DNA of 64,000 nt from Kineococcus rhizosphaerae (GTDB taxonomy: Bacteria; Actinomycetota; Actinomycetes; Actinomycetales; Kineococcaceae), in the NCBI RefSeq assembly GCF_003002055.1, contig NZ_PVZF01000011.1, positions 62,001 to 126,000 of the forward strand, given 5' to 3'. Positions 49,569 through 58,314 of this stretch are shown here, in pieces. How positions within the stretch are numbered: the stretch's first letter is position 1; the number at the start of each line of letters is the position of its first letter. A model generated the notes under the pieces. The model saw only the letters and a list, made by a program, of their open reading frames with translations, did no database searches and was not told the origin of the DNA. The position numbers and the translations under genes are program-made.

Positions 49569-52500
49569 GCGGCCACCTCCAGGGGTTTGAGGGCGAACAG
49601 CACCTGGCCGGCCGTGACGGCCTCACCGGGTTTGACGTAGACCTCCAGGAGTTCCCCCGCGGCGGGGGCGGTCACGGCGGTCTCCATCTTCATGGCCTCC
49701 AGCGCGAGGACGCGCTCACCGTCGGCGACGTTCTCGCCCGGTGCCCCCGACACCTGCCAGACGGTCGCAGCGAACGGGGCCTGCACCCCGACCGACCCCG
49801 CGGGCAGGTCGACGGGACCGGCGGCGACGGCCGCGGGCGGTTCGGGTTTGACGTCGAACTCCCCCGACGCGCGCCAGGCGGCCTTCTCGGCCTCGAAGGC
49901 GGCGGTCTGGGTGGCGCGGAACGCCTCGATGGAGGCTGCGTTCTCGGCGAGGAACGCCTCGTGCTCGGCGAAGGAGAAGACGCCGTCCTCGACGTCGACG
50001 GGCCCGCGCCCCGCGGCCGTCTCCTCGCGCAGTTCGAGGAGTTCCTCCGCCGAGACGGGGTACCACTCGATGCGGTCGAAGAACCGCAGCGCCCAGGGGT
50101 TCTCCGCGAACAGGCCGCTGCGCCGGAAGCGGTTCCAGATCTGCGTGGTCCGGCCGACGAACTGGTACCCGCCGGGTCCCTCCATGCCGTAGACGCACAG
50201 GTACGCACCGCCGATGCCGACGGAGTTCTCCGCCGTCCAGGTGCGGGCCGGGTTGTACTTCGTGGTGACGAGGCGGTGGCGCGGGTCCAGCGGGGTCGCG
50301 ACGGGTGCGCCGAGGTAGACGTCCCCGAGGCCGAGCACGAGGTAGCTGGCGTCGAACACGGTGCGGAACACGTCGTCGACGGAGTCGAGGCCGTTGACGC
50401 GGCGGATGAACTCCAGGTTCGACGGGGTCCAGGGGGCGTCGTCGCGGACCCCGGCCATGTACCGCTCGATCGCCAGGTGCGTCGCGGGGTCGTCCCAGGA
50501 CAGCGGGAGCCGCACGCGCCGGGACGGCACGACGAGGTCGCTGGTGGGCGGCAGCGCGTCGTCGAGCTCGCGCAGCAGACCCACGAGCTGGGAGGCGCGC
50601 AGCACGCTCGCGTCCGTGTGGACCTGCAGCGAGCGGATCCCCGGGGTGATGTCGAGGATCCCCGCGGGCCGGTTCTCCTGCAGCGCCGTCATCAGGGCGT
50701 GGACGCGCATCCGCAGGCCGAGGTCGAGGACCATGTCGCCGAACTCGACGAGGACGTTGTCGTCGCCGTCGCGCCGGTACGTCGCCGCGGGCCGGGTGGC
50801 GGTGCCGGGGACGCGGGCGAGGATCCCGTCGTCGCCGTCACCGCCGGAGGCGGGGTCCAGGCGCTTGAGCCGGGGCTGCGCGGCCTCGGCCTCGCGGACG
50901 GGGACGAACCGCACGCGGTCCCCCGGGCGCAGCTGGCCGAGCTTCCACAGCTCCCCGGACGTCACGACGGCCGGGCAGACGAAACCGCCCAGCGACGGGC
51001 CGTCGGGGCCGAGCAGGATCGGGGTGTCGCCCGTGAAGTCGATGGCGCCGACCGCGTAGGGGGTGTCGTGGATGTTCGACGGGTGCAGCCCCGCCTCGCC
51101 GCCGTCGGTGCGCGCCCAGCGCGGGCGCGGGCCGATCAGCCGCACGCCGGTGCGGGCGGAGTTCAGGTGCACCTCGTAGTCGGTGGCGTAGAACTCGTCG
51201 AGGTCGGCGCGGGTGAAGAACTCCGGGGCCCCGTGCGGGCCCTCGGTGACGCCGATCGTCCACGCGTCCGTGTACTCGGGGCGTCGCTCGTCGGGGACGG
51301 GTCCGCCGATGGTGGTGAACCCGTCGCCCTCGGGGGCGCCGGGCCGCAGCACGTCACCGGCCTGCAGGGCCCGCCCGCCGTGGCCGCCGAAACCGCCGAG
51401 GGTGAACGTCGACGCGCTGCCGAGGTAGTGGGGGACGTCGAGGCCGCCGCGCACCGCGAGGGCCAGCCGCAGCCCCGGCCCGGTGGCCGTGCCGACGGCC
51501 AGGGTCCCGCCGGCGGGGACCTCCACGGGTTCCCACATCGGCTGCGCGACCCCGTCGACCGTGACCTCGGCGGGAGCGCCGGTGACGCACACGACGGTGT
51601 CGACGGAGAACCGCAACGTCGGGCCGGTCGCGGTGATCTCCAGGCCGGGGGCCCCGACGGGGTTGCCCACGGCCAGGTTCGCCTCGCGCAGCGACCACGG
51701 GTCCATCGGGCCCGACGGGGGGACGCCGACCTGCCAGTGGCCCACCCGGCCGGGCAGGTCCTGCACGGTCGTCATCGCCCCCGGGGTCAGCACGTCGATG
51801 CGCGGGTCGGGGTCCTCGGTGATGTCCAGCGTGGACGTCGAGTGGGTCGCGGTGCGCAGCGGGAGGTCGTCGACCAGGGAGCGCAGCAGGCCCAGGTTCG
51901 TCACGACGCCGTCGACGCGGGAACCGGTCAGGGCCTCGCCGAGCAGGTCGAGGGCCGCGTCGCGGCCGGGGGCGGTCGCGATCACCTTGGCCAGCATCGG
52001 GTCGTAGAACGGGGTGATCTCCGAACCCGTCTCGACCCAGCCGTCGACGCGCACGCCGTCCAGGCGCGGGAACCCGGCGTTCGTCACCAGGCCGGGGCTG
52101 GGGGCGTTCTCCTTGGCGGGGTCCTCGGCGTAGACGCGGGCCTCGACGGCGACGCCGGTCGGGGTCCACGCACGGTCGAACGCGGCGTCGACGAGCGGGT
52201 CGGCGTGCCCGTCACGGGCCAGCCGCAGCATGAGGTCGACGAGGTCGACGCCGTAGGCGAGCTCGGTGACGGGGTGCTCGACCTGCAGACGCGTGTTGAC
52301 CTCCAGGAACGCGGCCTCCTCGCGGACCGGGTCGTAGACGAACTCGACCGTCCCCGCCGACCGGTAGCGCACCGAGGCCATCAGACCGGCCGCGGTGGAG
52401 GCGATCTGCTCGCGCACGTGCGCGGGCAGCGCGGGGGCGGGTGCCTCCTCGACGACCTTCTGGTTGCGGCGCTGCAGGGAGCAGTCGCGGTCGCCGATGA

Positions 52501-53167
52501 CGGCGATCCGGCCCTGGCCGTCGCCGAAGACCTGCACCTCGACGTGCCGGGCCGGACGCACGAGGCGTTCGAGGAACACCCCGGTCGAACCGAAGTTCGC
52601 GGCGGACAGCCGCACGACGCGCTCGTACGCCTCGCGGACCTCCTCGGCGGTGGCGCAGGCCTGCATGCCGATCCCGCCGCCCCCGCCGGTGGCCTTGAGC
52701 ATGACGGGCAGGCCCACCTCCGAGGCCGCGCGCACGGCGTCGTCGGCGTCGGCCAGCAGGCCGGTCCCGGCGAGCATGGGGACCCCGGCCCGCCCGGCCA
52801 GCTCCCGGGCGGTGTGCTTGCTGCCGAAGGCGGTGATCTGCTCGGGCGTGGGCCCGACGAACGCGATCCCTGCGTCCTCGCAGGCGCGGGCGAACTCGAC
52901 GTTCTCGGACAGGAACCCGTAGCCGGGGTGGATCGCGCCGGCACCCGTCTGCTGCGCCGCGGCGAGGATCGCGTCGGCGCGCAGGTAGCTGTCGCGGGCC
53001 GGGGCCGGGCCGAGCCGCACGGCCGTGTCGGCCTCGCGGACGTGCGGGGCGGCCCGGTCGGCGTCGGAGTACACGGCGACGGTCCTCAGCCCGAGGGCCT
53101 TCGCGGAGCGCAGGACGCGGCAGGCGATCTCGCCGCGGTTGGCGACGAGGACGGTGTCGAAGCTCAT
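49565..53167 (-). CDS. Urea carboxylase-family biotin enzyme, probably guanidine carboxylase
   Basis: A 1200-residue biotin-dependent carboxylase. Residues 1-450 are biotin carboxylase (VLVANRGEIACRVLRSAK, ATP loop KATGGGGGIGMQ, EVNTRLQVEHPVTE). Residues ~480-1000 hold the KipA/KipI-type carboxyltransferase (GDTPILLGPDGPSLGGFVCP). The biotin Lys is near 1160 in LEAMKMETAV. It carboxylates urea to allophanate or guanidine to carboxyguanidine with ATP and bicarbonate. Because the operon carries two DUF1989 genes, shown in other bacteria to encode carboxyguanidine deiminase, guanidine is the more likely substrate. ATG 53167 overlaps the upstream gene by 4 bp. Confidence 0.9.
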   Translation of the reverse strand: MSFDTVLVANRGEIACRVLRSAKALGLRTVAVYSDADRAAPHVREADTAVRLGPAPARDSYLRADAILAAAQQTGAGAIHPGYGFLSENVEFARACEDAGIAFVGPTPEQITAFGSKHTARELAGRAGVPMLAGTGLLADADDAVRAASEVGLPVMLKATGGGGGIGMQACATAEEVREAYERVVRLSAANFGSTGVFLERLVRPARHVEVQVFGDGQGRIAVIGDRDCSLQRRNQKVVEEAPAPALPAHVREQIASTAAGLMASVRYRSAGTVEFVYDPVREEAAFLEVNTRLQVEHPVTELAYGVDLVDLMLRLARDGHADPLVDAAFDRAWTPTGVAVEARVYAEDPAKENAPSPGLVTNAGFPRLDGVRVDGWVETGSEITPFYDPMLAKVIATAPGRDAALDLLGEALTGSRVDGVVTNLGLLRSLVDDLPLRTATHSTSTLDITEDPDPRIDVLTPGAMTTVQDLPGRVGHWQVGVPPSGPMDPWSLREANLAVGNPVGAPGLEITATGPTLRFSVDTVVCVTGAPAEVTVDGVAQPMWEPVEVPAGGTLAVGTATGPGLRLALAVRGGLDVPHYLGSASTFTLGGFGGHGGRALQAGDVLRPGAPEGDGFTTIGGPVPDERRPEYTDAWTIGVTEGPHGAPEFFTRADLDEFYATDYEVHLNSARTGVRLIGPRPRWARTDGGEAGLHPSNIHDTPYAVGAIDFTGDTPILLGPDGPSLGGFVCPAVVTSGELWKLGQLRPGDRVRFVPVREAEAAQPRLKRLDPASGGDGDDGILARVPGTATRPAATYRRDGDDNVLVEFGDMVLDLGLRMRVHALMTALQENRPAGILDITPGIRSLQVHTDASVLRASQLVGLLRELDDALPPTSDLVVPSRRVRLPLSWDDPATHLAIERYMAGVRDDAPWTPSNLEFIRRVNGLDSVDDVFRTVFDASYLVLGLGDVYLGAPVATPLDPRHRLVTTKYNPARTWTAENSVGIGGAYLCVYGMEGPGGYQFVGRTTQIWNRFRRSGLFAENPWALRFFDRIEWYPVSAEELLELREETAAGRGPVDVEDGVFSFAEHEAFLAENAASIEAFRATQTAAFEAEKAAWRASGEFDVKPEPPAAVAAGPVDLPAGSVGVQAPFAATVWQVSGAPGENVADGERVLALEAMKMETAVTAPAAGELLEVYVKPGEAVTAGQVLFALKPLEVAA

Positions 53168-53832
53168 GCCGGTGCTCCCGTCGGCGCCGTCACGATCATC
53201 CGCAGCGGCGTGGGGTTGAAGTCGTTGCAGGGGTTGTTCACCTGCGGGCAGTTCGAGACGACGACGAGGAGGTCGACCTCGGCGCGGAACGCGACCCGCT
53301 TGCCGGGGCCGGAGATGCCGTCGACGATGCCGAGGGTCCCGTCGGCCTCGACCGGGACGTTCATGAACCAGTTGAGGTTCGAGACGAGGTCGCGGGCCGA
53401 CAGCCCGTGCCGGGCCCCCTCCGCCAGGAAGTTCTCCCGGCAGCCGTGCTGGTGCTCGGTGTGGTGGCCGTACCGCAGGGTGTTCGACTCCTTGCCGCAG
53501 GCGCCGCCGATCGTGTCCTGGCGTTCCACCTCGTTGCCGACGACCGTCGCGAGGGGGTTGCCGTGCTGGCTGCGCAGGACGGTCCCGGTCCGGACGTAGG
53601 CGTTGCCCTGCCAGGCGAGGGTGTCGGGGACGCTGTAGCGCTCGGAGCGGTCGGCGTCGGAGAACAGCAGGCAGTCCGCGGACTGGTTGCCGCCCACGTC
53701 GACGATGGTCAGGACGTTCCCGGCGGCCACGACGGCCGACCACGGGGCACGGGGGGCGACGCGCTCGTCGAGGACGACCTCGCCGTCGACGAGGGGGCCG
53801 CTCCAGTCCAGGACGGTCTCGGTGATCGTCAC
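53164..53832 (-). CDS. DUF1989 protein, probable carboxyguanidine deiminase subunit (UAAP1-like)
   Basis: A 222-residue DUF1989 protein, formerly 'urea carboxylase-associated protein'. Landmarks are VGGNQSADCLLFSDADRSERYSVPDT, the cysteine-rich GGACGKESNTLRYGHHTEHQHGCRENF, and the late NCPQVNNPCNDFNPTPLR. The several Cys and His suggest a metal site. Family work on guanidine utilisation shows paired DUF1989 proteins deiminate carboxyguanidine to allophanate. GTG 53832 and both ends overlap neighbours by 4 bp. Confidence 0.87.
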   Translation of the reverse strand: MTITETVLDWSGPLVDGEVVLDERVAPRAPWSAVVAAGNVLTIVDVGGNQSADCLLFSDADRSERYSVPDTLAWQGNAYVRTGTVLRSQHGNPLATVVGNEVERQDTIGGACGKESNTLRYGHHTEHQHGCRENFLAEGARHGLSARDLVSNLNWFMNVPVEADGTLGIVDGISGPGKRVAFRAEVDLLVVVSNCPQVNNPCNDFNPTPLRMIVTAPTGAPA

Positions 53833-54656
53833 AGTCCTCGTGCCTCCGCGTGCTCGATCGTGTTCAGGTAGGCCCGGTGCAGTTCCGGCGTGCTGGTGAA
53901 GCGCTCGTCCGCCGGTCCGGTGGGTCCGTCGCGCCAAGCGTGGACCCGCAGCGGTCCCACGGTGAACTCCGGGCGCGGGTCCAGCGGGTGCGCGGTGTTC
54001 GCCACGAGGACGATGAGCGGCAGTTCGGCGAGGAGTTCCACCTCGGCCGGGCCCGTCGAGCCGAGCCAGTCGAAGGCACCGTCGGCCCCGACCCGGACGC
54101 CCTGGAAGAAGCTGACGCTCGGGGGCAGGTCGCGCGGTCCGAGCCCCTGCTTGGCGGCGGCGAGGGTGAGCAGCCCGCGTCCCGACGGGCTCGGTCCCTC
54201 GGGGGCCGCGTCACCGTACTTGCGCGTGTTCCAGGCGTCGGAGGTGGTGCCGCAGAACGCGTCGTGCCGCCCGGAGGTGTCACCGACGACCGTCGCGAGG
54301 ACGCGCCCGTCGCCCGACAGCAGCGGGTGCCCCGCCCCGAGGTAGGCCTGCCAGGGGATCTTCTGCGTGTCGGCCACGTTCAGCCGTTCCCACGGCGCGA
54401 CGGCGGAGAACAGCAGGACGTGCGCGCAGGCGTCGCCCGTGACGTCGGTGAACCGGATCCGGGTCCCCCGGGCGACGACCTTCGAGGTGTAGCCACCGGG
54501 GGCCACGGTCTCGGCCCAGGTGAGCCGGGACGGGTCGACGTCGGCCGGGGCGAACGGGGAGCTCGACGCGGGCAGGTAGGGCATGGCGTCGGCGAGGGTC
54601 CCGGCCTGGGACCGGGCGTCGTCGCGGGCGGCGGCCAGGGTCGCGGTGTTCCTCAC
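53829..54656 (-). CDS. DUF1989 protein, probable carboxyguanidine deiminase subunit (UAAP2-like)
   Basis: A 275-residue paralogue of the preceding DUF1989 protein, with VTGDACAHVLLFSAVAPWERLNVADTQKIPW, DAFCGTTSDAWNTRKYG and a late VLVANTAHPLDP. It lacks the His/Cys cluster of its partner, so the two are unequal subunits, as expected for a heteromeric deiminase. GTG 54656 overlaps the permease stop by 4 bp. Confidence 0.86.
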   Translation of the reverse strand: MRNTATLAAARDDARSQAGTLADAMPYLPASSSPFAPADVDPSRLTWAETVAPGGYTSKVVARGTRIRFTDVTGDACAHVLLFSAVAPWERLNVADTQKIPWQAYLGAGHPLLSGDGRVLATVVGDTSGRHDAFCGTTSDAWNTRKYGDAAPEGPSPSGRGLLTLAAAKQGLGPRDLPPSVSFFQGVRVGADGAFDWLGSTGPAEVELLAELPLIVLVANTAHPLDPRPEFTVGPLRVHAWRDGPTGPADERFTSTPELHRAYLNTIEHAEARGL

Positions 54657-56239
54657 GCGGGTTCCTCCACAGGGGTGGTGCGCTGCGGCGCGCTGACCAG
54701 CAGCTGCCCCAGGACGATCTTCCCGCCGTGGCGGGAACGGTTGCGGCGGTGGACGAGGGCACCGACGACGAGGGTGGCGGCGATGAACAGCAGGGCGCTG
54801 TACTGCAGCCACCAGGTGCCGTCGGTGAGGTCGTAGACGCTGGCGCGCGGCCAGGCGAGGTTGACGACCATGACCGTCTGGTAGACGACGGCGAGGACGT
54901 TGACGGGGACACCCCAGCGGCCCAGGGAGAACAGCGGTTTCCCGAACTCGTCGGTGCCGCCGGTGGGCAGTTCCCCGCGGAGCCGGCGGACCAGCAGCGG
55001 CAGCGTCACGCCGAGGTAGGCGAGGTACAGCATCGCGATGCAGAGGCTGGCCAGGGCGGTGAACACGGCGCTCTGGTCCCAGTTCACGGCCAGCGCGATC
55101 GCCGCGCCGAGCCCCACGAGCACGGCCGCGCCGATGGGGGTCCCGGTGCGCGGGGAGACCCGGCCGAGCAGGTCCGCGAACGGGAACGCCTTCTCGCGGG
55201 CCATCGAGTAGACCATCCGCGACCCCGAGGTCTGGACGGCGAGGGTGCAGACGACGACGGCGATCGCGACGCACACCAGCAGCAACCGGCCCCCGACGTC
55301 ACCGAGGCGCGCCGTGAGGACGTACGCCAGACCGCCGCCGGCGAGAGAGCCGTCGGTCAGGCTCGGCGCGGCGACGACCCCGCCGACGAGCAGCAGGGCA
55401 CCGCCGACGCCGGACAGCACGAGGGCGCGCAGGATGGTGCGCGGCGTCGTGGCGCGCGGCGCGCGGGTCTCCTCGGACAGTTCCCCGGCGGAGTCGAAGC
55501 CGACCATGACGTAGGCGGCCATGAGGGAACTCGCGAGCCACAACCCGAGGTAGTTCCCCTCCCCCGCGCCCTGGCTGGTCAGGACCACCGAGGGGTTCCG
55601 TTCGGCGTGGCCGAACAGGGCGACGACGAGGACGGCGACGCCGATGATCTCGACGACGACCCCGGCGGAGGTGATGACCGCCATGAGCCGGACCCCGACG
55701 GCGTTGACGACCGTGGTGACGACCAGCAGCAGGACGCCGAGGACGACGGCGTTCTGCGCACCCGTCGCCGACACCGGGGAGGAGTCCGCGCCGGATCCGC
55801 CGACGAGCTGGAACCCGGACCAGATCGTGGGCAGGACGGCCTGCAGGGCGATCGCCGCGGTCGCGACGGTCAGGACCTGGCCGATCACCATGACCCAGCC
55901 GGTGAACCACCCGACGTCCGTGCCGGCCAGCCGGCTGGACCACTGGAAGACCGCCCCGGAGATGGGGTAGCGCGCGGCGAGCTCGGCGAAGCACAGCGCG
56001 ACGAGCAGCTGGCCGGCGAAGACCGTGGGCCAGGTCCAGAAGAACCCGGCACCGCCGAAGCTGAAACCCAGCCCGAAGAGCTGGAACACCGTGGTGAGGA
56101 TCGAGACGAAGGAGAAACCCGCGGCGAACGACGCGAAGGGACCGACGTTGCGGCGCAGCTGCTGGCCGTAGCCGAAGCTCCCGAGGTCGTGGCTGTCGGG
56201 GGCGTGGTCGGGGTGGGAGCGGGGTGCGGGAACGGACAT
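54653..56239 (-). CDS. APC-superfamily permease of the guanidine/urea operon
   Basis: A 528-residue amino acid/polyamine-type permease with about twelve helices. The N-terminus has LRRNVGPFASFAAGFSFVSILTTVFQLF, the helix-1 break common in APC transporters, and the loop RYPISGAVFQWSSRLAG. It is the first gene of the operon and probably imports guanidine, urea or a related amine. ATG 56239 follows GGAGGG. The 22-bp palindrome sits about 31 bp upstream. Confidence 0.88.
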   Translation of the reverse strand: MSVPAPRSHPDHAPDSHDLGSFGYGQQLRRNVGPFASFAAGFSFVSILTTVFQLFGLGFSFGGAGFFWTWPTVFAGQLLVALCFAELAARYPISGAVFQWSSRLAGTDVGWFTGWVMVIGQVLTVATAAIALQAVLPTIWSGFQLVGGSGADSSPVSATGAQNAVVLGVLLLVVTTVVNAVGVRLMAVITSAGVVVEIIGVAVLVVALFGHAERNPSVVLTSQGAGEGNYLGLWLASSLMAAYVMVGFDSAGELSEETRAPRATTPRTILRALVLSGVGGALLLVGGVVAAPSLTDGSLAGGGLAYVLTARLGDVGGRLLLVCVAIAVVVCTLAVQTSGSRMVYSMAREKAFPFADLLGRVSPRTGTPIGAAVLVGLGAAIALAVNWDQSAVFTALASLCIAMLYLAYLGVTLPLLVRRLRGELPTGGTDEFGKPLFSLGRWGVPVNVLAVVYQTVMVVNLAWPRASVYDLTDGTWWLQYSALLFIAATLVVGALVHRRNRSRHGGKIVLGQLLVSAPQRTTPVEEPA

Positions 56240-56269
56240 CGGTCGATCCCTCCGGTCGGTGGCTCGTGA

Positions 56270-56291
56270 ATACCTGTCGATCGACAGGTAT
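56270..56291. promoter_or_regulatory. Palindromic TetR operator of guanidine/urea operon
   Basis: ATACCTGTCGA (56270-56280) is followed directly by its exact reverse complement (56281-56291), a 22-bp perfect palindrome 31 bp before the permease start. Size and symmetry fit a TetR dimer or dimer pair; the operon's last gene is tetR. Confidence 0.75.
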
Positions 56292-56415
56292 GGCTCCGAG
56301 TCTGGCCGAGGAGGTGTTTCGCGCGTGTTTCCGGACCGTCAAAGTCTGGTTACCCCACCGGTCGTCGATCAGCGGGAACCCGGGAGGGGCGGACACCTCC
56401 TGGGACGACGAGTGC

Positions 56416-57534
56416 TCATTCGGCCACGAAGGACCCGGCGGAGGGGTGGGCGGAGACGTGAGGATCGCGCGGGCCCAGCCACGCCTCGAACCCGTCCTCG
56501 CCCGGGACCGCGCCGTCGGCGGCCTGCGCGGCCGCCTCCTCGCGGGTGGTGGCCAGGACGTCGGCGAAGGCGGCCCGGACCCGCCGGCGGTCGGCCGGGT
56601 CGGTGCCGGTGACGACCAGGTGCGTGCTGCGCTCACCGGGGCGCCAGGTCCCGCTCACCCCGATGCTCAGCTGACCGCCGGCGCCGTTCCACTCGCAGAC
56701 CGTGCCTGGGCGGGTGGTCAGGCGGAAGGTGCCGCGGGCCCGCAGGCGTCCGGCACCGAGGTCCTCGATGCGCTCCAGCAGCCGCCCCGGGTGCAGGGTG
56801 TGCGCCGACGTCAGCTCCGTGGTCCACACCCCGCAGGTGTCGGTGACCGGGGGCCGGTGCACGGCCAGCGGGTCGGCGCGCACGCTCGTGCGGTGCCCCC
56901 CGCCCAGGGGGGCGGTCAGCTGCGTGGCGTCGACCCGGTCCAGCGGCAGCACGGGCACCGCCGGTCCGCACAGGTGGGCCAGCAGCGTGCGGGCGTGCTC
57001 GTCGGGGATCCCGTCGGCCACCACCAGGTCAGCCTCGTCGAGCTGCTGGGCCAGGACTTCGCCCACCGCCCGCTCGTCGTCGTCGCCGGAAGCGGTGCTG
57101 CGCTCGGACAGCAGCGCGTCGCCGAGCAGGTCCTCGACGACGCCGGCGGCCTCGACGACGGCCACGACCCCGCGCACCGCGACCACCTCGCGCAGGTCCT
57201 CCTCCGCGCACAGCGCGGCCAGCAGCGGTGCGGGGTCGGCGGCGACGGGCAGGGCCAGCACGAGGTCGGACCAACGACCGCTGGCGGCGATCGCGGCGAC
57301 GGTCGGCAGGACGTCCTCGCGCTGGGCGCAGCCCAGGCAGGCGTGCTCGAGCGGGACCAGCACGTCCTCCACGATCCCGGCGGCGTCGCTCACGACGCGC
57401 CGCAAGCCGTCGGGGAGGAGGTCGTAGCGCAGGACGACGGCGCCGGGGACGTCGCAGAACACCGCGCCGGTGGCCAGGTCCCGCTGGAGCGGGTGGACCG
57501 AGGTCACGAGGGTGATCGGCAGGACGGGATTCAC
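56416..57534 (-). CDS. G3E/COG0523-like protein lacking the P-loop, in zinc-starvation island
   Basis: A 372-residue protein related to CobW/COG0523 metallochaperone GTPases. Conserved parts remain: a metal-type motif EHACLGC (in place of CxCC), LPVAADPAPLLAAL, DLLGDALLSER and the C-terminal domain with LHPGRLLERIEDLGAGRLRARG. The Walker A GxxGxGKT that should follow the first strand is absent: the sequence reads ITLVTSVHPLQRDLATG. It is therefore probably not a GTPase. It belongs to a variant seen beside zinc-free ribosomal protein genes in actinobacteria. GTG 57534 follows GGAGG; a Zur-like box lies 14 bp upstream. Confidence 0.82.
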   Translation of the reverse strand: MNPVLPITLVTSVHPLQRDLATGAVFCDVPGAVVLRYDLLPDGLRRVVSDAAGIVEDVLVPLEHACLGCAQREDVLPTVAAIAASGRWSDLVLALPVAADPAPLLAALCAEEDLREVVAVRGVVAVVEAAGVVEDLLGDALLSERSTASGDDDERAVGEVLAQQLDEADLVVADGIPDEHARTLLAHLCGPAVPVLPLDRVDATQLTAPLGGGHRTSVRADPLAVHRPPVTDTCGVWTTELTSAHTLHPGRLLERIEDLGAGRLRARGTFRLTTRPGTVCEWNGAGGQLSIGVSGTWRPGERSTHLVVTGTDPADRRRVRAAFADVLATTREEAAAQAADGAVPGEDGFEAWLGPRDPHVSAHPSAGSFVAE

Positions 57535-57547
57535 AGGCACCTCCACA

Positions 57548-57562
57548 TGAGAACGATTCTCG
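57548..57562. promoter_or_regulatory. Zur-like box 1
   Basis: TGAGAACGATTCTCG is a near-perfect 15-bp palindrome close to the actinobacterial Zur site TGAAAATGATTTTCA. It lies between the divergent G3E-like gene (start 57534) and the unknown gene at 57605. Confidence 0.75.
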
Positions 57563-57604
57563 TTTAGAGTGACGTTACCAGCCGTCGAACCCTGGAGGAG
57601 TCCT

Positions 57605-58003
57605 GTGCCCCGCCCCGCCGACACCTCGTTCACCCCACCCAGCCCACCACCGCCCCCCTCCCTCCGGGGCTGGGTGCTCGTCCCGGCCGGCGAACCGGGC
57701 CTGCTGCACCGGGCCCGGTCCGTGGTGCGCACCTCGCGCGACCTCGTCCTGGTCTCCCTCGACCCTGCGGCGGCGACACCGGCCCGAGCCCGCCTGGGGG
57801 TGGGACTGGAGTTGCCCTGGACCGCACCGCGACCAGGACGGCTGGTCTGGTTCGGTGACCTGACCGCCCTCGAGACCGCCGCGGTGCTGGAGTGGATCGC
57901 CGGACCGGTGGCGGGGCTGGCGACGGTCCCCGCCGCACTGCGCCACCGGGTCACGGTGGTGCAGCCGGCGGCGATCCACCCGCAGGGTCAGCCGCGCCCG
58001 TAG
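57605..58003 (+). CDS. Hypothetical protein of the zinc-starvation island
   Basis: A 132-residue soluble protein of unknown function. A Pro/Ser-rich N-terminus ([16 protein letters not shown]) is followed by a compact alpha/beta region ([54 protein letters not shown]). The ribosome-binding site GGAGGAG before GTG 57605 is strong. It faces Zur-like box 1 and so is probably induced by zinc limitation. Its 3' end overlaps the convergent bL31 gene by 16 bp. Confidence 0.55.
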   Translation: MPRPADTSFTPPSPPPPPSLRGWVLVPAGEPGLLHRARSVVRTSRDLVLVSLDPAAATPARARLGVGLELPWTAPRPGRLVWFGDLTALETAAVLEWIAGPVAGLATVPAALRHRVTVVQPAAIHPQGQPRP

Positions 58004-58242
58004 CGGCGGCGGAACTTCTCCACCCGCCCCTCGGTGTCCAGGACCCGGGCGTTCCCGGTCCAGAACGGGTGGCTGGCTGCGGAGACGTCCACGTCGAAGA
58101 CGGGGTAGGCCCCGCCGTCGGCCCACTCCAGCGTCGGCAGGTCGCGACGCCCCGCGAGGGTGGAGTTCGACAAGAACTCGACGCCGGCCGCCTTGTCGCG
58201 GAAGACGACGGGCCCGTAGGCCGGGTGCAGGTTCGGTTTCAC
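57988..58242 (-). CDS. rpmE2: Ribosomal protein bL31, zinc-free type B
   Basis: An 84-residue bL31B protein: [20 protein letters not shown], then FLSNSTLAG and [25 protein letters not shown]. It has no cysteines, so it needs no zinc and can replace the zinc-binding bL31 on the ribosome in zinc starvation, releasing zinc. It is divergent from the rpmB gene across Zur-like box 2. Confidence 0.95.
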   Translation of the reverse strand: MKPNLHPAYGPVVFRDKAAGVEFLSNSTLAGRRDLPTLEWADGGAYPVFDVDVSAASHPFWTGNARVLDTEGRVEKFRRRYGRG

Positions 58243-58257
58243 GGTTCCTCCTGTAGA

Positions 58258-58272
58258 TGAGATAGGTTCTCA
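58258..58272. promoter_or_regulatory. Zur-like box 2
   Basis: TGAGATAGGTTCTCA has perfect 5-bp inverted ends around a 5-base centre and matches box 1 in layout. It lies between divergent rpmE2 and rpmB, placed to control both. Confidence 0.75.
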
Positions 58273-58314
58273 ACAGTACGACCACCACCCACCCGTCACG
58301 ACCAGGGAGGAAAC

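Noticed and set aside
47269-49626. A single 785-residue protein spanning tetR and the region antisense-shifted to allophanate hydrolase
   Set aside because: The TetR domain starts at GTG 47895. The upstream part of that frame lies over the allophanate hydrolase frame and has shadow-type composition.
56240-56450. Guanidine-I (ykkC) riboswitch ahead of the guanidine/urea operon
   Set aside because: By eye I do not find the conserved aptamer core. A perfect palindrome and in-operon TetR explain regulation. A covariance-model search should confirm.
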